Below the pieces are notes generated by a model, which saw only the letters and a list, made by a program, of their open reading frames with translations, did not search any database and had not been told where the DNA came from. Positions 1 through 6,253 of a stretch of DNA of 8,952 nucleotides are shown here, one piece after another. Both the position numbers and the translations under genes were made by a program. Position 1 is the first letter of the stretch. Each line of letters begins with the position of its first letter. The stretch is from Bacteroidales bacterium UBA1179 (lineage in GTDB: Bacteria; Bacteroidota; Bacteroidia; Bacteroidales; Bacteroidaceae): positions 1-8,952 of the forward strand of contig DBYT01000122.1 of the NCBI GenBank assembly GCA_002309915.1. The letters run 5' to 3'.

Positions 1-2483
1 CGCTGTTCCGGACCGTTGTAGTGGGTGGCGGCTGTGGCTGCCAGATGTCCGCCTGCGGAGCATCCCTGAACGCCTATCTTTTTGATACCGTATTTATCGG
101 CATCGGCCTTGAGCAGACGCATGGCCTCATGCAGGTCATCCAGCGGAACCTCGGTGTGGCCGTTGGGCAGACGGTACTTGAGCACGGCCAGGGTTATGCC
201 CTGATCCATGTACCACTGTGCCATGTTGTTGCCCTCGGACCCGTTCCATACATCGGTGTAACCACCGCCCGGGCAGGCAATGACTGCCAGTCCGTTGGGG
301 TTGGGGGCAGCCCAGATGCTGAGCGTGGGCTGAGTGACGTTGGATACATGCATATCCATAACCCTCTCGGGGCCTGTAAGTCCGTTATCGGTAGGTGCAC
401 CGTTGGGCCAAAGGTTGATTACGGCTGTGGGCTCGGGTACCTGCGGAGCGGCAGGAGCCTGTGCAGCCTGGGCCGGCGGATTGTAGCGTGTCATCCACAC
501 CTCCATGTTGCCGTTACCGCGGTGTGCCCATGCGTAGTAGGGGATTAGGCGGAGCTTGACCTGATTGGCGCGGGCCACATTGCCTGTATAGTTGTCATAG
601 GCCGTGGTCTCAAGGGCATTCATGGCGTAGGCGCGTCCCTCTACATTCATTTTGAAGGGTATTACCTTGAAATCGGAGTTTGCGGGGAGTGATGTGCTCA
701 ATACGTTGAAGTCATTATCGGCCCATTCGGCGCAATACACCAGCGGGCCGCGCTCAACGGCAATCTTGCCGCGGTCCTCGGCCACCTGACGGTGAGCTGT
801 AACTATGCGGGGCTCCATATCAAAGTGGATGCTTACCACATCTCCCTTCTTCCATTTGCGGTCAATGCCGAAATATCCGTTTTGGAGTGTGGCTTCTACA
901 GCCTCTCCGTTAACCTGAACGGTGTATCCCGGGGTTTTGCCGTCCGAGTAGCGGTAAAGGTCGGTTGGAACAACCTCATTGCGTACCCATCCGGGTATGC
1001 GGATGTTCAGACAGAACTGGCCGGGAGTCTTATCGACGGTAATCTTTATATCGCCGTTCCAGGGATACTCGGTAGACTGGGTTATCTGAACGTTCTTGCC
1101 GCCCACCTTGGTGGCAAGGGTGTTGGACATAAAGAGGTTTACAAACAGCTTGTTGTCCTTTACGGCATATACGTAACCGGGAACCGACGGGATGAAACGG
1201 CATATGTTGCTGGGGCAGCAGGCACAGCCGAACCAAGCCTGGCGCTGATGCTGTCCATGGCTCTCAAGCGGGTTGGGATAGAAGAATCCGCCTCCGTCCA
1301 GACTCACGCCGCTTATCACACCATTATAAAGGGCACGCTCCAGCACATCCATGTACTTGGCATCGCCGTGCAGCAGGAAAAGACGATAATTTGTATAGAC
1401 ATTGGCAATGGCTGCGCAAGTCTCACAGTAACCGTTCATGTTAGGCAGGTCATAGTTCTGGGTAAATCCTTCTATGCCTCCTGTTGAGCCGATGCCACCG
1501 GTCAGGTACATCTTCTTGCCAACCATGTTCTCCCATATGCGGTCTATGGCGTCTATGTATGACTTATCGCCCGTGAGTGCGGCCACATCGGCCATACCGG
1601 AGTACATGTAACCGGCGCGGACGGCATGACCTACGGCCTCATCCTGCTCTATGACGGGTTTGTGTGACTGGTCATATGTGTCCTTGCGGGCGGTCTTGCC
1701 CTTGTTGTCCAGGAACAGTTTTGCCTCGTCAAGATATTTCTTGTCACCAGTTACCAGATAGAGCTTGGCAAGAGCCATCTCGGCAATCTGATGTCCGGGT
1801 ACTATTACCTTCTGACCCTCTCCGTAACCAATCTCACGGCATACGCAGTCTGCATATTTTATAGCAATATCCAGGAACTTGCGGCTTCCGGTGGCCTGAT
1901 AGTGGGCTATGGCACCCTCTACCATGTGCCCCAGGTTATAGAGCTCATGGCTGCCGCTCTCCTCGGCACTCCAGCGGGTGGGCCCTGACCAATCATGCGG
2001 ATGGGCGGGGTTCATGGTGCGGGCGGTGTAGAGATAGCCATCGGGCTCCTGTGCGGCGGCCACTATATCCAGCACGCTGTCAATATATGCTTCCAACTTC
2101 TTGTCAGGGTAGGTCTGCAGCAGGTAGCTGGCACCCTCGATGGTCTTATAGACATCGGTGTCATCAAACGGGAACTGGGTGGGGCGGTAGTTGCTGCTGT
2201 TGTCGCCGCGGGCGGTCTCGGCCATCTTGGCGGCGGCGTGCTCAAAGTTGGTGTATCGGTCAGTCTCCTCACACTTGCTGAATGCCAGCGGGATGGTAAC
2301 CTCGCGGCTCTGGCGGATGCGGTCACCCCAGAATGTCTCGGGTGCCACCTTGACTTGTGTAAAAGGTACGTTACCTATGGGATAACTGGGTTTATCGGCT
2401 TTCTTGGCTGCAGAAAGGATAAGCACTAATGCTATAACAGTCAGTGGAATGGATTTTTTAAGGATAGTTCTCATACTCATCAT
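1..2483 (-). CDS. Secreted GH127 beta-L-arabinofuranosidase fused to an alpha/beta-hydrolase esterase (3' end outside window)
   Basis: I translated this frame by hand from the ATG at 2483 to the left edge: 827 residues with no stop or frameshift. Residues 1-25 are a signal peptide (Lys-rich start, core LTVIALVLILSAA), so the enzyme is exported. Residues 40-665 match GH127/DUF1680: an (alpha/alpha)6 barrel, then beta-sandwich domains. The catalytic set of Bifidobacterium HypBA1 is recognisable: acid/base Glu338 in IEGFTQNYDLPN, zinc ligands Glu354 and Cys356 in YCETCAA, and Cys422-Cys423 in FGCACCPSN, one of them the nucleophile. The Glu338-Glu354 spacing of 16 equals that in HypBA1. A Pro/Ala/Gln linker (about 667-685) leads to an alpha/beta hydrolase of the acetyl/feruloyl-esterase type, with an oxyanion-loop motif CPGGGY (737-742) and a nucleophile elbow GCSAGGH around Ser809. 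Its Asp and His would lie beyond the edge. It probably removes L-arabinose and an ester group from the same plant polysaccharide; the esterase substrate is inferred. ATGs also occur at 2480 and 2474. No SusC/SusD pair is visible. Confidence 0.9.
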   Translation of the reverse strand, partial: MMSMRTILKKSIPLTVIALVLILSAAKKADKPSYPIGNVPFTQVKVAPETFWGDRIRQSREVTIPLAFSKCEETDRYTNFEHAAAKMAETARGDNSSNYRPTQFPFDDTDVYKTIEGASYLLQTYPDKKLEAYIDSVLDIVAAAQEPDGYLYTARTMNPAHPHDWSGPTRWSAEESGSHELYNLGHMVEGAIAHYQATGSRKFLDIAIKYADCVCREIGYGEGQKVIVPGHQIAEMALAKLYLVTGDKKYLDEAKLFLDNKGKTARKDTYDQSHKPVIEQDEAVGHAVRAGYMYSGMADVAALTGDKSYIDAIDRIWENMVGKKMYLTGGIGSTGGIEGFTQNYDLPNMNGYCETCAAIANVYTNYRLFLLHGDAKYMDVLERALYNGVISGVSLDGGGFFYPNPLESHGQHQRQAWFGCACCPSNICRFIPSVPGYVYAVKDNKLFVNLFMSNTLATKVGGKNVQITQSTEYPWNGDIKITVDKTPGQFCLNIRIPGWVRNEVVPTDLYRYSDGKTPGYTVQVNGEAVEATLQNGYFGIDRKWKKGDVVSIHFDMEPRIVTAHRQVAEDRGKIAVERGPLVYCAEWADNDFNVLSTSLPANSDFKVIPFKMNVEGRAYAMNALETTAYDNYTGNVARANQVKLRLIPYYAWAHRGNGNMEVWMTRYNPPAQAAQAPAAPQVPEPTAVINLWPNGAPTDNGLTGPERVMDMHVSNVTQPTLSIWAAPNPNGLAVIACPGGGYTDVWNGSEGNNMAQWYMDQGITLAVLKYRLPNGHTEVPLDDLHEAMRLLKADADKYGIKKIGVQGCSAGGHLAATAATHYNGPEQ

Positions 2484-2489
2484 TTGATT

Positions 2490-2523
2490 TTTGGCAAACT
2501 TACGTAAAAAAGCACTATCTTCG
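2490..2523 (+). promoter_or_regulatory. Likely promoter of tRNA-Arg(CCT)
   Basis: A TTTG (2490-2493, inside TTTTTGG) and a TATCTTCG (2516-2523, one base off TAnnTTTG) are separated by 22 nt. This is close to the usual Bacteroidota -33/-7 spacing of about 19-21 nt. A start site near 2530 would leave a leader of about 20 nt before the tRNA. The -33 part abuts the -7 element proposed for the divergent GH127 gene. Confidence 0.45.
2495..2502 (-). promoter_or_regulatory. Possible -7 element of the GH127-esterase promoter
   Basis: Read on the minus strand, this is TAAGTTTG, an exact match to the Bacteroidota sigma-ABfr -7 consensus TAnnTTTG. It ends 11 nt before the first ATG at 2483, so the transcript would have almost no leader. 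I see no good -33 TTTG about 20 nt further upstream, so this is a weak call based on one element. Confidence 0.3.
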
Positions 2524-2550
2524 CGGCCGAATAGGTGAAATACCTGTTTT

Positions 2551-2622
2551 GCCCTTGTAGTTCAATGGATAGAACGGAAGTTTCCTAAACTTTAAATTTG
2601 GGTTCGATTCCCAGCGAGGGTA
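2551..2622 (+). tRNA. tRNA-Arg (anticodon CCT)
   Basis: The full cloverleaf can be drawn by hand. The acceptor GCCCTTG (2551-2557) pairs with CGAGGGT (2615-2621), seven pairs including two G-T wobbles. The D stem GTTC/GAAC is 2560-2563/2572-2575. The anticodon stem GAAGT/ACTTT encloses loop TTCCTAA (2582-2588) with anticodon CCT at 2584-2586, which reads AGG arginine codons. The variable loop is AAAT. The T arm is TTGGG-TTCGATT-CCCAG (2598-2614). The discriminator is A2622, and CCA is not encoded. This is the only plus-strand gene; it is divergent from the GH127 gene and convergent with the M56 gene. The two stretches 2579-2604 and 2600-2624 are copied downstream, the first inverted and the second direct, which is unusual for a tRNA gene. 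Confidence 0.93.
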
Positions 2623-2624
2623 CA
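2600..2624 (+). repeat. Direct repeat, copy 1 (tRNA-Arg 3' end); attL-like
   Basis: A 25-nt stretch covering the T arm, the acceptor 3' strand and two bases past the discriminator. It is repeated exactly and in the same orientation at 2792-2816. Duplication of a tRNA 3' end is the classic mark of a site used by a tyrosine recombinase. The attachment-site reading is an inference; the repeat itself is directly visible. Confidence 0.9.
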
Positions 2625-2629
2625 GGAAG

Positions 2630-2661
2630 AATGAGTGATAAGGCTGACTTTATCACTCATT
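2630..2661 (+). terminator. Hairpin terminator after tRNA-Arg
   Basis: AATGAGTGATAA (2630-2641) and TTATCACTCATT (2650-2661) form a perfect 12-bp stem around an 8-nt loop, followed by a T-rich run (2661-2669). It starts 8 nt after the tRNA discriminator and should end tRNA transcription. It lies inside the 192-bp segment bounded by the tRNA 3'-end duplication, so it may have arrived with that segment. Confidence 0.7.
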
Positions 2662-2674
2662 TTATTTTTAGTGA

Positions 2675-2700
2675 AACCCAAATTTAAAGTTTAGGAAACT
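2675..2700 (-). repeat. Inverted 26-nt copy of the tRNA-Arg anticodon-to-T-loop region
   Basis: This stretch is the exact reverse complement of 2579-2604 (3' half of the anticodon stem-loop region, variable loop, T stem and start of the T loop). The match is 26 of 26 and stops on both sides. A transcript reading past the tRNA would therefore carry a perfect antisense of its own tRNA. I find no coding sequence over it. Confidence 0.95.
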
Positions 2701-2713
2701 GGACCTTTTTTTA

Positions 2714-2791
2714 TTTCGCTAACGCGAAAGGCCGCCTTCCAGGCGGGATGGCTTCGCCATTTATAAATTGTTTTAGTTTGCTTTCGCAAAC
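2714..2791. repeat. Cluster of four short perfect hairpins
   Basis: In order: TTTCGC-TAAC-GCGAAA (2714-2729), CCGCCT-TCC-AGGCGG (2732-2746), ATGGC-TTC-GCCAT (2748-2760) and GTTTGC-TTTC-GCAAAC (2776-2791). Stems are 5-6 bp with 3-4 nt loops, and the first three lie 1-2 nt apart. The second stem resembles the terminator stem at 2817-2847 (both contain CCGCCT and AGGCGG). No function can be assigned from sequence alone. Confidence 0.85.
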
Positions 2792-2816
2792 GGGTTCGAT
2801 TCCCAGCGAGGGTACA
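2792..2816 (+). repeat. Direct repeat, copy 2 (orphan tRNA-Arg 3' end); attR-like
   Basis: An exact 25-nt copy of 2600-2624, 192 bp downstream. It has no 5' acceptor strand, D arm or anticodon arm, so it is not a working tRNA. A 6-bp hairpin (2776-2791) sits directly before it and a 12-bp terminator hairpin (from 2817) directly after it. Confidence 0.9.
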
Positions 2817-2847
2817 AATAAAGGCGGTTTTGAGGACCGCCTTTATT
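2817..2847. terminator. Bidirectional hairpin terminator between the M56 gene and the tRNA region
   Basis: AATAAAGGCGGT (2817-2828) and ACCGCCTTTATT (2836-2847) form a perfect 12-bp stem around a 7-nt loop. The A/T-rich ends of the stem provide a U-rich tail in either direction. On the minus strand it begins 10 nt after the M56 stop codon, so it should end the blaI-M56 transcript. On the plus strand it would stop anything coming from the tRNA side. Confidence 0.7.
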
Positions 2848-2857
2848 GTTTCACCTT

Positions 2858-5806
2858 TTACTGTTTGGGAGCTAGGGCTAATTGCCAGACATCGGCATCG
2901 GCGGGGACTTCAACTCCGTCGATGACGGTGGGGGAGTAGAATATGATTGATGACAGTTTATCGGACAGTGAGAAAGAGTGTGCCTCCAACTTGATGGTGG
3001 TTTTGGATGAAACCAGTTCTACGGCCGAACATGGGAGTCCGTTCCTTTCAATTTCCTGACCGACCTTGAGAATATAGGTGCCATCGGCGATATGTCCGGT
3101 CTTGTCGCCGGAGATAACGATATCACCGTTTCCTTTTACAATAAATGATACGCTGTCATAAGACTCTTTTGGCATCCATCCCAGATCCACACCTTGCAAT
3201 GTCATCTTTTCATTTTTTATCACTGAAGCGGTGTACTCACCCTTCTCCAATGATTTGAGGGGTTTAAAGATATCGGTTAGATTGATTTTGGGGCCTTCGG
3301 CGTTAAGATTGAGAGTCATGGGCTCGTGCATTACAGAGCCTTTGAGTACATTCTTTCCGTCTCCTGAATTCCACTCATCTTCTGTTATGACAGGGAATAC
3401 AACCTGGAACGGTGTCCTGATCCAGTCACCGTGACGGTCAAAGTCCTTATCGGCCGGAACACCCTCGATTCCCTTTGCCTTGATTACCTTACCGTTACCC
3501 AGGGTCAGTGTAAAGTCATTGCCTACATGACCGGGTACCGAGTGTGCGGCGTGGGTGTGCATAAGGCAGTTGATCACGGTCTTGTCCTTGAAGAAGTCTA
3601 CACGGTCTGCACGGAAATAATCCTTGACATCGTCATTGACATGGGTGGTCTTGAGGTTCTCGCTTACAAGAAGGTCAATGGTACGGACATCGTTCATAAA
3701 GGAGTCATCCTGGGTTACCTGGATCATCTTCTTGGTGTTGGTGGGGCTGCAGTCGTAGAAGTCTATTGTCTTCACGTCCTTGGGGATGGGCGGGAAATGC
3801 AGTGTCTGTACAAAGATACCCATTGTGGCGGGGCTCCAGAAATAGTTGTCCTCGAATCCTTCCATGCCTTCTGTCTTTGTGGCCTTGTAACGGACTCCGT
3901 TCACCTCTATCTCGGCATCCTTATAACCTATCACCCACTGATACTGTGGACGTGTATAACCAGCCACAAGAATCAGTTCATCGGGAGTGTTGATGACTTC
4001 CCTGATGCTGTGACCTGCATTCAGCGGATCATAGAATATCTTGGGATTCTCTATGACCAGGCCCTTTTCCTCATAATCCCCGACTTGTTTGTCAAGCAGT
4101 TTATGGACGGCTTCAAAGGCATCGATATTACCGAATTCTTTCTCAAAACTATAGTTCTTGGGGATAATGGTCACCATGTTATACACGTGATCTATGGTAT
4201 CTGTAACCAACGATACCTGGTCTATTCCGCGCTTGAAAGCGGCCTTTGATATTCTGTCCACCTGCGATGTGGTCATATCCTTGGGGAATATGGCAATGCC
4301 GTGACCGTCAAACACATCCACCCAGTCCAGCATGAGGCTGAGGTCTCCCGTTACAGAGGGGTTGTTGTTGTCTTGGATCTTCTCTGCCAGGGAGTCCGGT
4401 AGAAAACCTGACAGTGCTGTAGTCAGCATTCTGGCTATTGTCTGAATGCTTGAGTTGTCCTCATTCTCACAGTTCATCTCAAACTTGAACAGGCCTCCTC
4501 CCAGGTCATAGATTGCGGGGCAGCGGAACTCGGGCATGGTCATGCGGGTAAGCATCTCGTCGTTGTTGGCCACATTGATGTGGATGCCCTTGTCGGCCAT
4601 CTTGCGTGCGAGCGGGTAAACAGTGCTCAGGTCCTGAACGGGCTCCATATAACGCAGGGTCATACGGGTTGTCTTTACACGCTTGTAGTTGGCCAGGTAA
4701 TCAGGAACCTCATCGGCCTTCATGTTGGCCGTTACACCGTCAAAAGTCTGGACCTTTGCAGATCCGTCAGGGTAAATCCATGTCTTGCCGTCTTCAAAGG
4801 CAGGCCAATGGAAGTTCTTGTCTTGTGCAACACTCATTGCGGTGTTGGCTAATGCAAACAGGGTTGCAAACAAGGGGATGAACAGAGCTCTGAGTCTGTT
4901 CCATCCGTTAGATTCTTTTCTTTGCATCATATCTATACGTTTTTTAAGGTTGGTTTGTCTCAGCCAGCTTGTCATGGCATATCCGCGGCTCTCGGCCACG
5001 GCCTGGACCAGCATGAGCTTGTACTGGCGGGCATCGGCCCCGGATTCCAGCACAGCGCGGTCAGCCTGATATTCATGGATCATTTCAAGTTCCTTCTGCA
5101 ACAGGAACATTACAGGATTGAACCACTGGAACACCTGCATCAGGTCCAGCAGCAACAGGTCGAGTGAATGAGCCTTGTGAGCATGTGACATCTCATGTTT
5201 CCATACGGCGGCATTTTCCTTCTGGAGCCACTCGTGCGGCATCATCACATAACTCATCCAGTTCATAGGCTGTGATATGTAATCGTTCTCAATCACATCA
5301 CACTCGTCCTGGCGGTCTGCGTATCGGCCACTCCTGATCACTTTGCGTACTGCGCGCAGTGATATCATTTTACTGGCCGACACATAGATGAATCCGGCAC
5401 ACCAGACGGCAAACAGGATAATGGAAACCAGACGGCCTGTGCTCATAGGCTCTTTTTCCACTACGTCCGGCAGGGGATTCTCTTCAGCGGGAATCAGGGC
5501 CGATGCCTCTTGACCGGCCACTGATCCTCCTGCTGTAACTGTCTCATCGGAGAGAGACTGTAAGGTTGTGGTGTTCGTTGTCATGGTACTTACAGGAGTG
5601 ATGTGAAACATACTCCTCACGTCATTAACCAAAGATTCATTATGGACGCGGCAAACAGGGAGAATGAAGGCAAGTGCTACTATCAGAAGCAGCATAGCGC
5701 GGTTAAAGCCGAGGAATGTCTGCTTGCTTAAGGTTAGTCTGTATATTAGGTAGAATACAGCCGCAATCACGGCCACCTTTAGCTGATATAAGAGAAATGC
5801 AATCAT
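2858..5806 (-). CDS. M56-family (BlaR1/MecR1-like) membrane zinc metalloprotease with a large extracytoplasmic sensor region
   Basis: 982 residues. Four membrane segments are visible at about 2-22, 35-52, 125-143 and 305-323, as in BlaR1. Between segments 3 and 4 lies the protease: HEMSH at 204-208 (HExxH zinc site with Glu205 as catalytic base), then HSLD (213-216), QWFNP (227-231) and HEYQAD (244-249), the second glutamate (Glu245) being the likely third zinc ligand. In BlaR1 this domain, once activated by an outside ligand, leads to loss of the BlaI repressor. Residues 325-982 are extracytoplasmic and do not look like a penicillin-binding sensor; I see no SxxK-type serine acyl site in a convincing setting. 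Two stretches (381-420 and 503-542) resemble ExbD/TolR-like folds, and two others (630-680 and 765-812) resemble each other. The start lies 16 nt after the repressor stop codon, so the two genes are co-transcribed. The ligand is unknown. Confidence 0.88.
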   Translation of the reverse strand: MIAFLLYQLKVAVIAAVFYLIYRLTLSKQTFLGFNRAMLLLIVALAFILPVCRVHNESLVNDVRSMFHITPVSTMTTNTTTLQSLSDETVTAGGSVAGQEASALIPAEENPLPDVVEKEPMSTGRLVSIILFAVWCAGFIYVSASKMISLRAVRKVIRSGRYADRQDECDVIENDYISQPMNWMSYVMMPHEWLQKENAAVWKHEMSHAHKAHSLDLLLLDLMQVFQWFNPVMFLLQKELEMIHEYQADRAVLESGADARQYKLMLVQAVAESRGYAMTSWLRQTNLKKRIDMMQRKESNGWNRLRALFIPLFATLFALANTAMSVAQDKNFHWPAFEDGKTWIYPDGSAKVQTFDGVTANMKADEVPDYLANYKRVKTTRMTLRYMEPVQDLSTVYPLARKMADKGIHINVANNDEMLTRMTMPEFRCPAIYDLGGGLFKFEMNCENEDNSSIQTIARMLTTALSGFLPDSLAEKIQDNNNPSVTGDLSLMLDWVDVFDGHGIAIFPKDMTTSQVDRISKAAFKRGIDQVSLVTDTIDHVYNMVTIIPKNYSFEKEFGNIDAFEAVHKLLDKQVGDYEEKGLVIENPKIFYDPLNAGHSIREVINTPDELILVAGYTRPQYQWVIGYKDAEIEVNGVRYKATKTEGMEGFEDNYFWSPATMGIFVQTLHFPPIPKDVKTIDFYDCSPTNTKKMIQVTQDDSFMNDVRTIDLLVSENLKTTHVNDDVKDYFRADRVDFFKDKTVINCLMHTHAAHSVPGHVGNDFTLTLGNGKVIKAKGIEGVPADKDFDRHGDWIRTPFQVVFPVITEDEWNSGDGKNVLKGSVMHEPMTLNLNAEGPKINLTDIFKPLKSLEKGEYTASVIKNEKMTLQGVDLGWMPKESYDSVSFIVKGNGDIVISGDKTGHIADGTYILKVGQEIERNGLPCSAVELVSSKTTIKLEAHSFSLSDKLSSIIFYSPTVIDGVEVPADADVWQLALAPKQ

Positions 5807-5822
5807 TGCTTAGGACTGTTAT

Positions 5823-6182
5823 TTAGTTTTCGGAATCAATCAGATTAATAAGTTCACGTAATTCATCCACCGTAATCTTGTCATCCTTGACCAGGGCCGA
5901 TACATGCTTGATGTACGAGTTGTCCAGACACTTGGTCTCGGGATTACCGTTGAAAGTCTCATTGTAATCCTGCCACTCAATCTTATAGAAGTAGCGGTAA
6001 CCCGTTCCCTCCTTGCGGTGGTCCAGGAATCCGTTGCTTTCCAGCATACGAACCTGAGTTGATACCGTGTTGATGTGCGGCTTGGGCTCCGGCATAAGTT
6101 CCCGGACCTCGCTGGTGGTCATTGCTCCGTTTTTCCAGAACAACTCCATGATTTCCAGTTCTTTCTTACTTAACTTTTTCAT
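5823..6182 (-). CDS. BlaI/MecI-family transcriptional repressor
   Basis: 119 residues, a usual length for the family. Residues 1-70 form the winged helix-turn-helix: KELEIMELFWKNGAMTTSEV, then the recognition-helix region INTVSTQVRMLESNGFL, and a wing with GTGYRYFY. The rest (about 75-119) is the helical dimerisation and cleavage region. BlaI proteins bind palindromes as dimers and are released after the partner M56 protease signals. Here the partner lies immediately downstream, and two palindromes flank the promoter upstream, so autoregulation is likely. The start at 6182 gives the typical MKKLSKKE beginning; there is no clear Shine-Dalgarno sequence, as is normal in Bacteroidota. I give no symbol because beta-lactam response is not shown. 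Confidence 0.92.
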   Translation of the reverse strand: MKKLSKKELEIMELFWKNGAMTTSEVRELMPEPKPHINTVSTQVRMLESNGFLDHRKEGTGYRYFYKIEWQDYNETFNGNPETKCLDNSYIKHVSALVKDDKITVDELRELINLIDSEN

Positions 6183-6198
6183 ATCTTTTATTGCAATA

Positions 6199-6219
6199 AA
6201 CTATAGTTCACTCATAGTT
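6199..6219. promoter_or_regulatory. Candidate BlaI operator O1 (downstream of promoter)
   Basis: It contains the perfect 10-bp palindrome AACTATAGTT (6199-6208) plus an extra half-site ATAGTT (6214-6219). It lies between the predicted transcription start (about 6220) and the repressor start codon, so a bound repressor dimer would block transcription. The same palindrome occurs again at 6255-6264. Assignment to the adjacent BlaI-family protein is inferred from position and symmetry. Confidence 0.65.
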
Positions 6220-6226
6220 GACGATG

Positions 6227-6252
6227 CAAACATACAACATTATTTTTATAAT
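6227..6252 (-). promoter_or_regulatory. Promoter of the repressor-protease operon
   Basis: On the minus strand TATGTTTG (6234 down to 6227) matches the Bacteroidota -7 consensus TAnnTTTG exactly. About 19 nt upstream of it lies a TTG (in AGTTGG, around 6254-6256) that can serve as the -33 element and overlaps operator O2. Transcription would start near 6220, with a leader of about 38 nt. Confidence 0.6.
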
Positions 6253-6253
6253 C

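Larger units (their letters stand above)
2625..2816. mobile_element. Possible 192-bp non-coding insertion at the tRNA-Arg 3' end
   Basis: The segment between and including the second tRNA 3'-end copy has the layout of an element integrated at a tRNA attachment site. It contains the terminator hairpin 2630-2661, the antisense tRNA copy 2675-2700, and four short hairpins 2714-2791. Removing it would join the tRNA directly to the terminator at 2817-2847, a plausible ancestral arrangement. There is no recombinase and no convincing reading frame. It could be a deletion remnant of a larger element, a non-autonomous element, or a template-switching product. Confidence 0.45.

Noticed and set aside
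21..1487. Plus-strand open frames at 21-548 and 792-1487
   Set aside because: They lie in register with the minus-strand GH127-esterase frame, which carries all expected catalytic residues; they are shadows of its codon bias.
2714..2791. CRISPR array or insertion-sequence ends
   Set aside because: The palindromes differ from one another and are not spaced by unique spacers; no transposase or terminal inverted repeat pair is present.
2776..2816. A second, smaller tRNA gene
   Set aside because: Only the T arm and acceptor 3' strand are present. There is no 5' acceptor strand, D arm or anticodon loop, so it is an orphan tRNA fragment.
2748..2939. Short plus-strand open frame starting in the hairpin cluster
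   Set aside because: It crosses the tRNA fragment, the terminator and the antisense of the M56 C-terminus, with no plausible protein features.
3431..4249. Long plus-strand open frame (272 codons) inside the M56 gene
   Set aside because: It is antisense to a well-supported 982-residue protein with clear motifs, has no recognisable domain, and its sequence is what the opposite strand's codon bias would produce.
2858..5806. A true beta-lactam sensor (BlaR1 proper)
   Set aside because: The membrane protease part fits, but the C-terminal region lacks a recognisable penicillin-binding domain and no resistance gene is adjacent.
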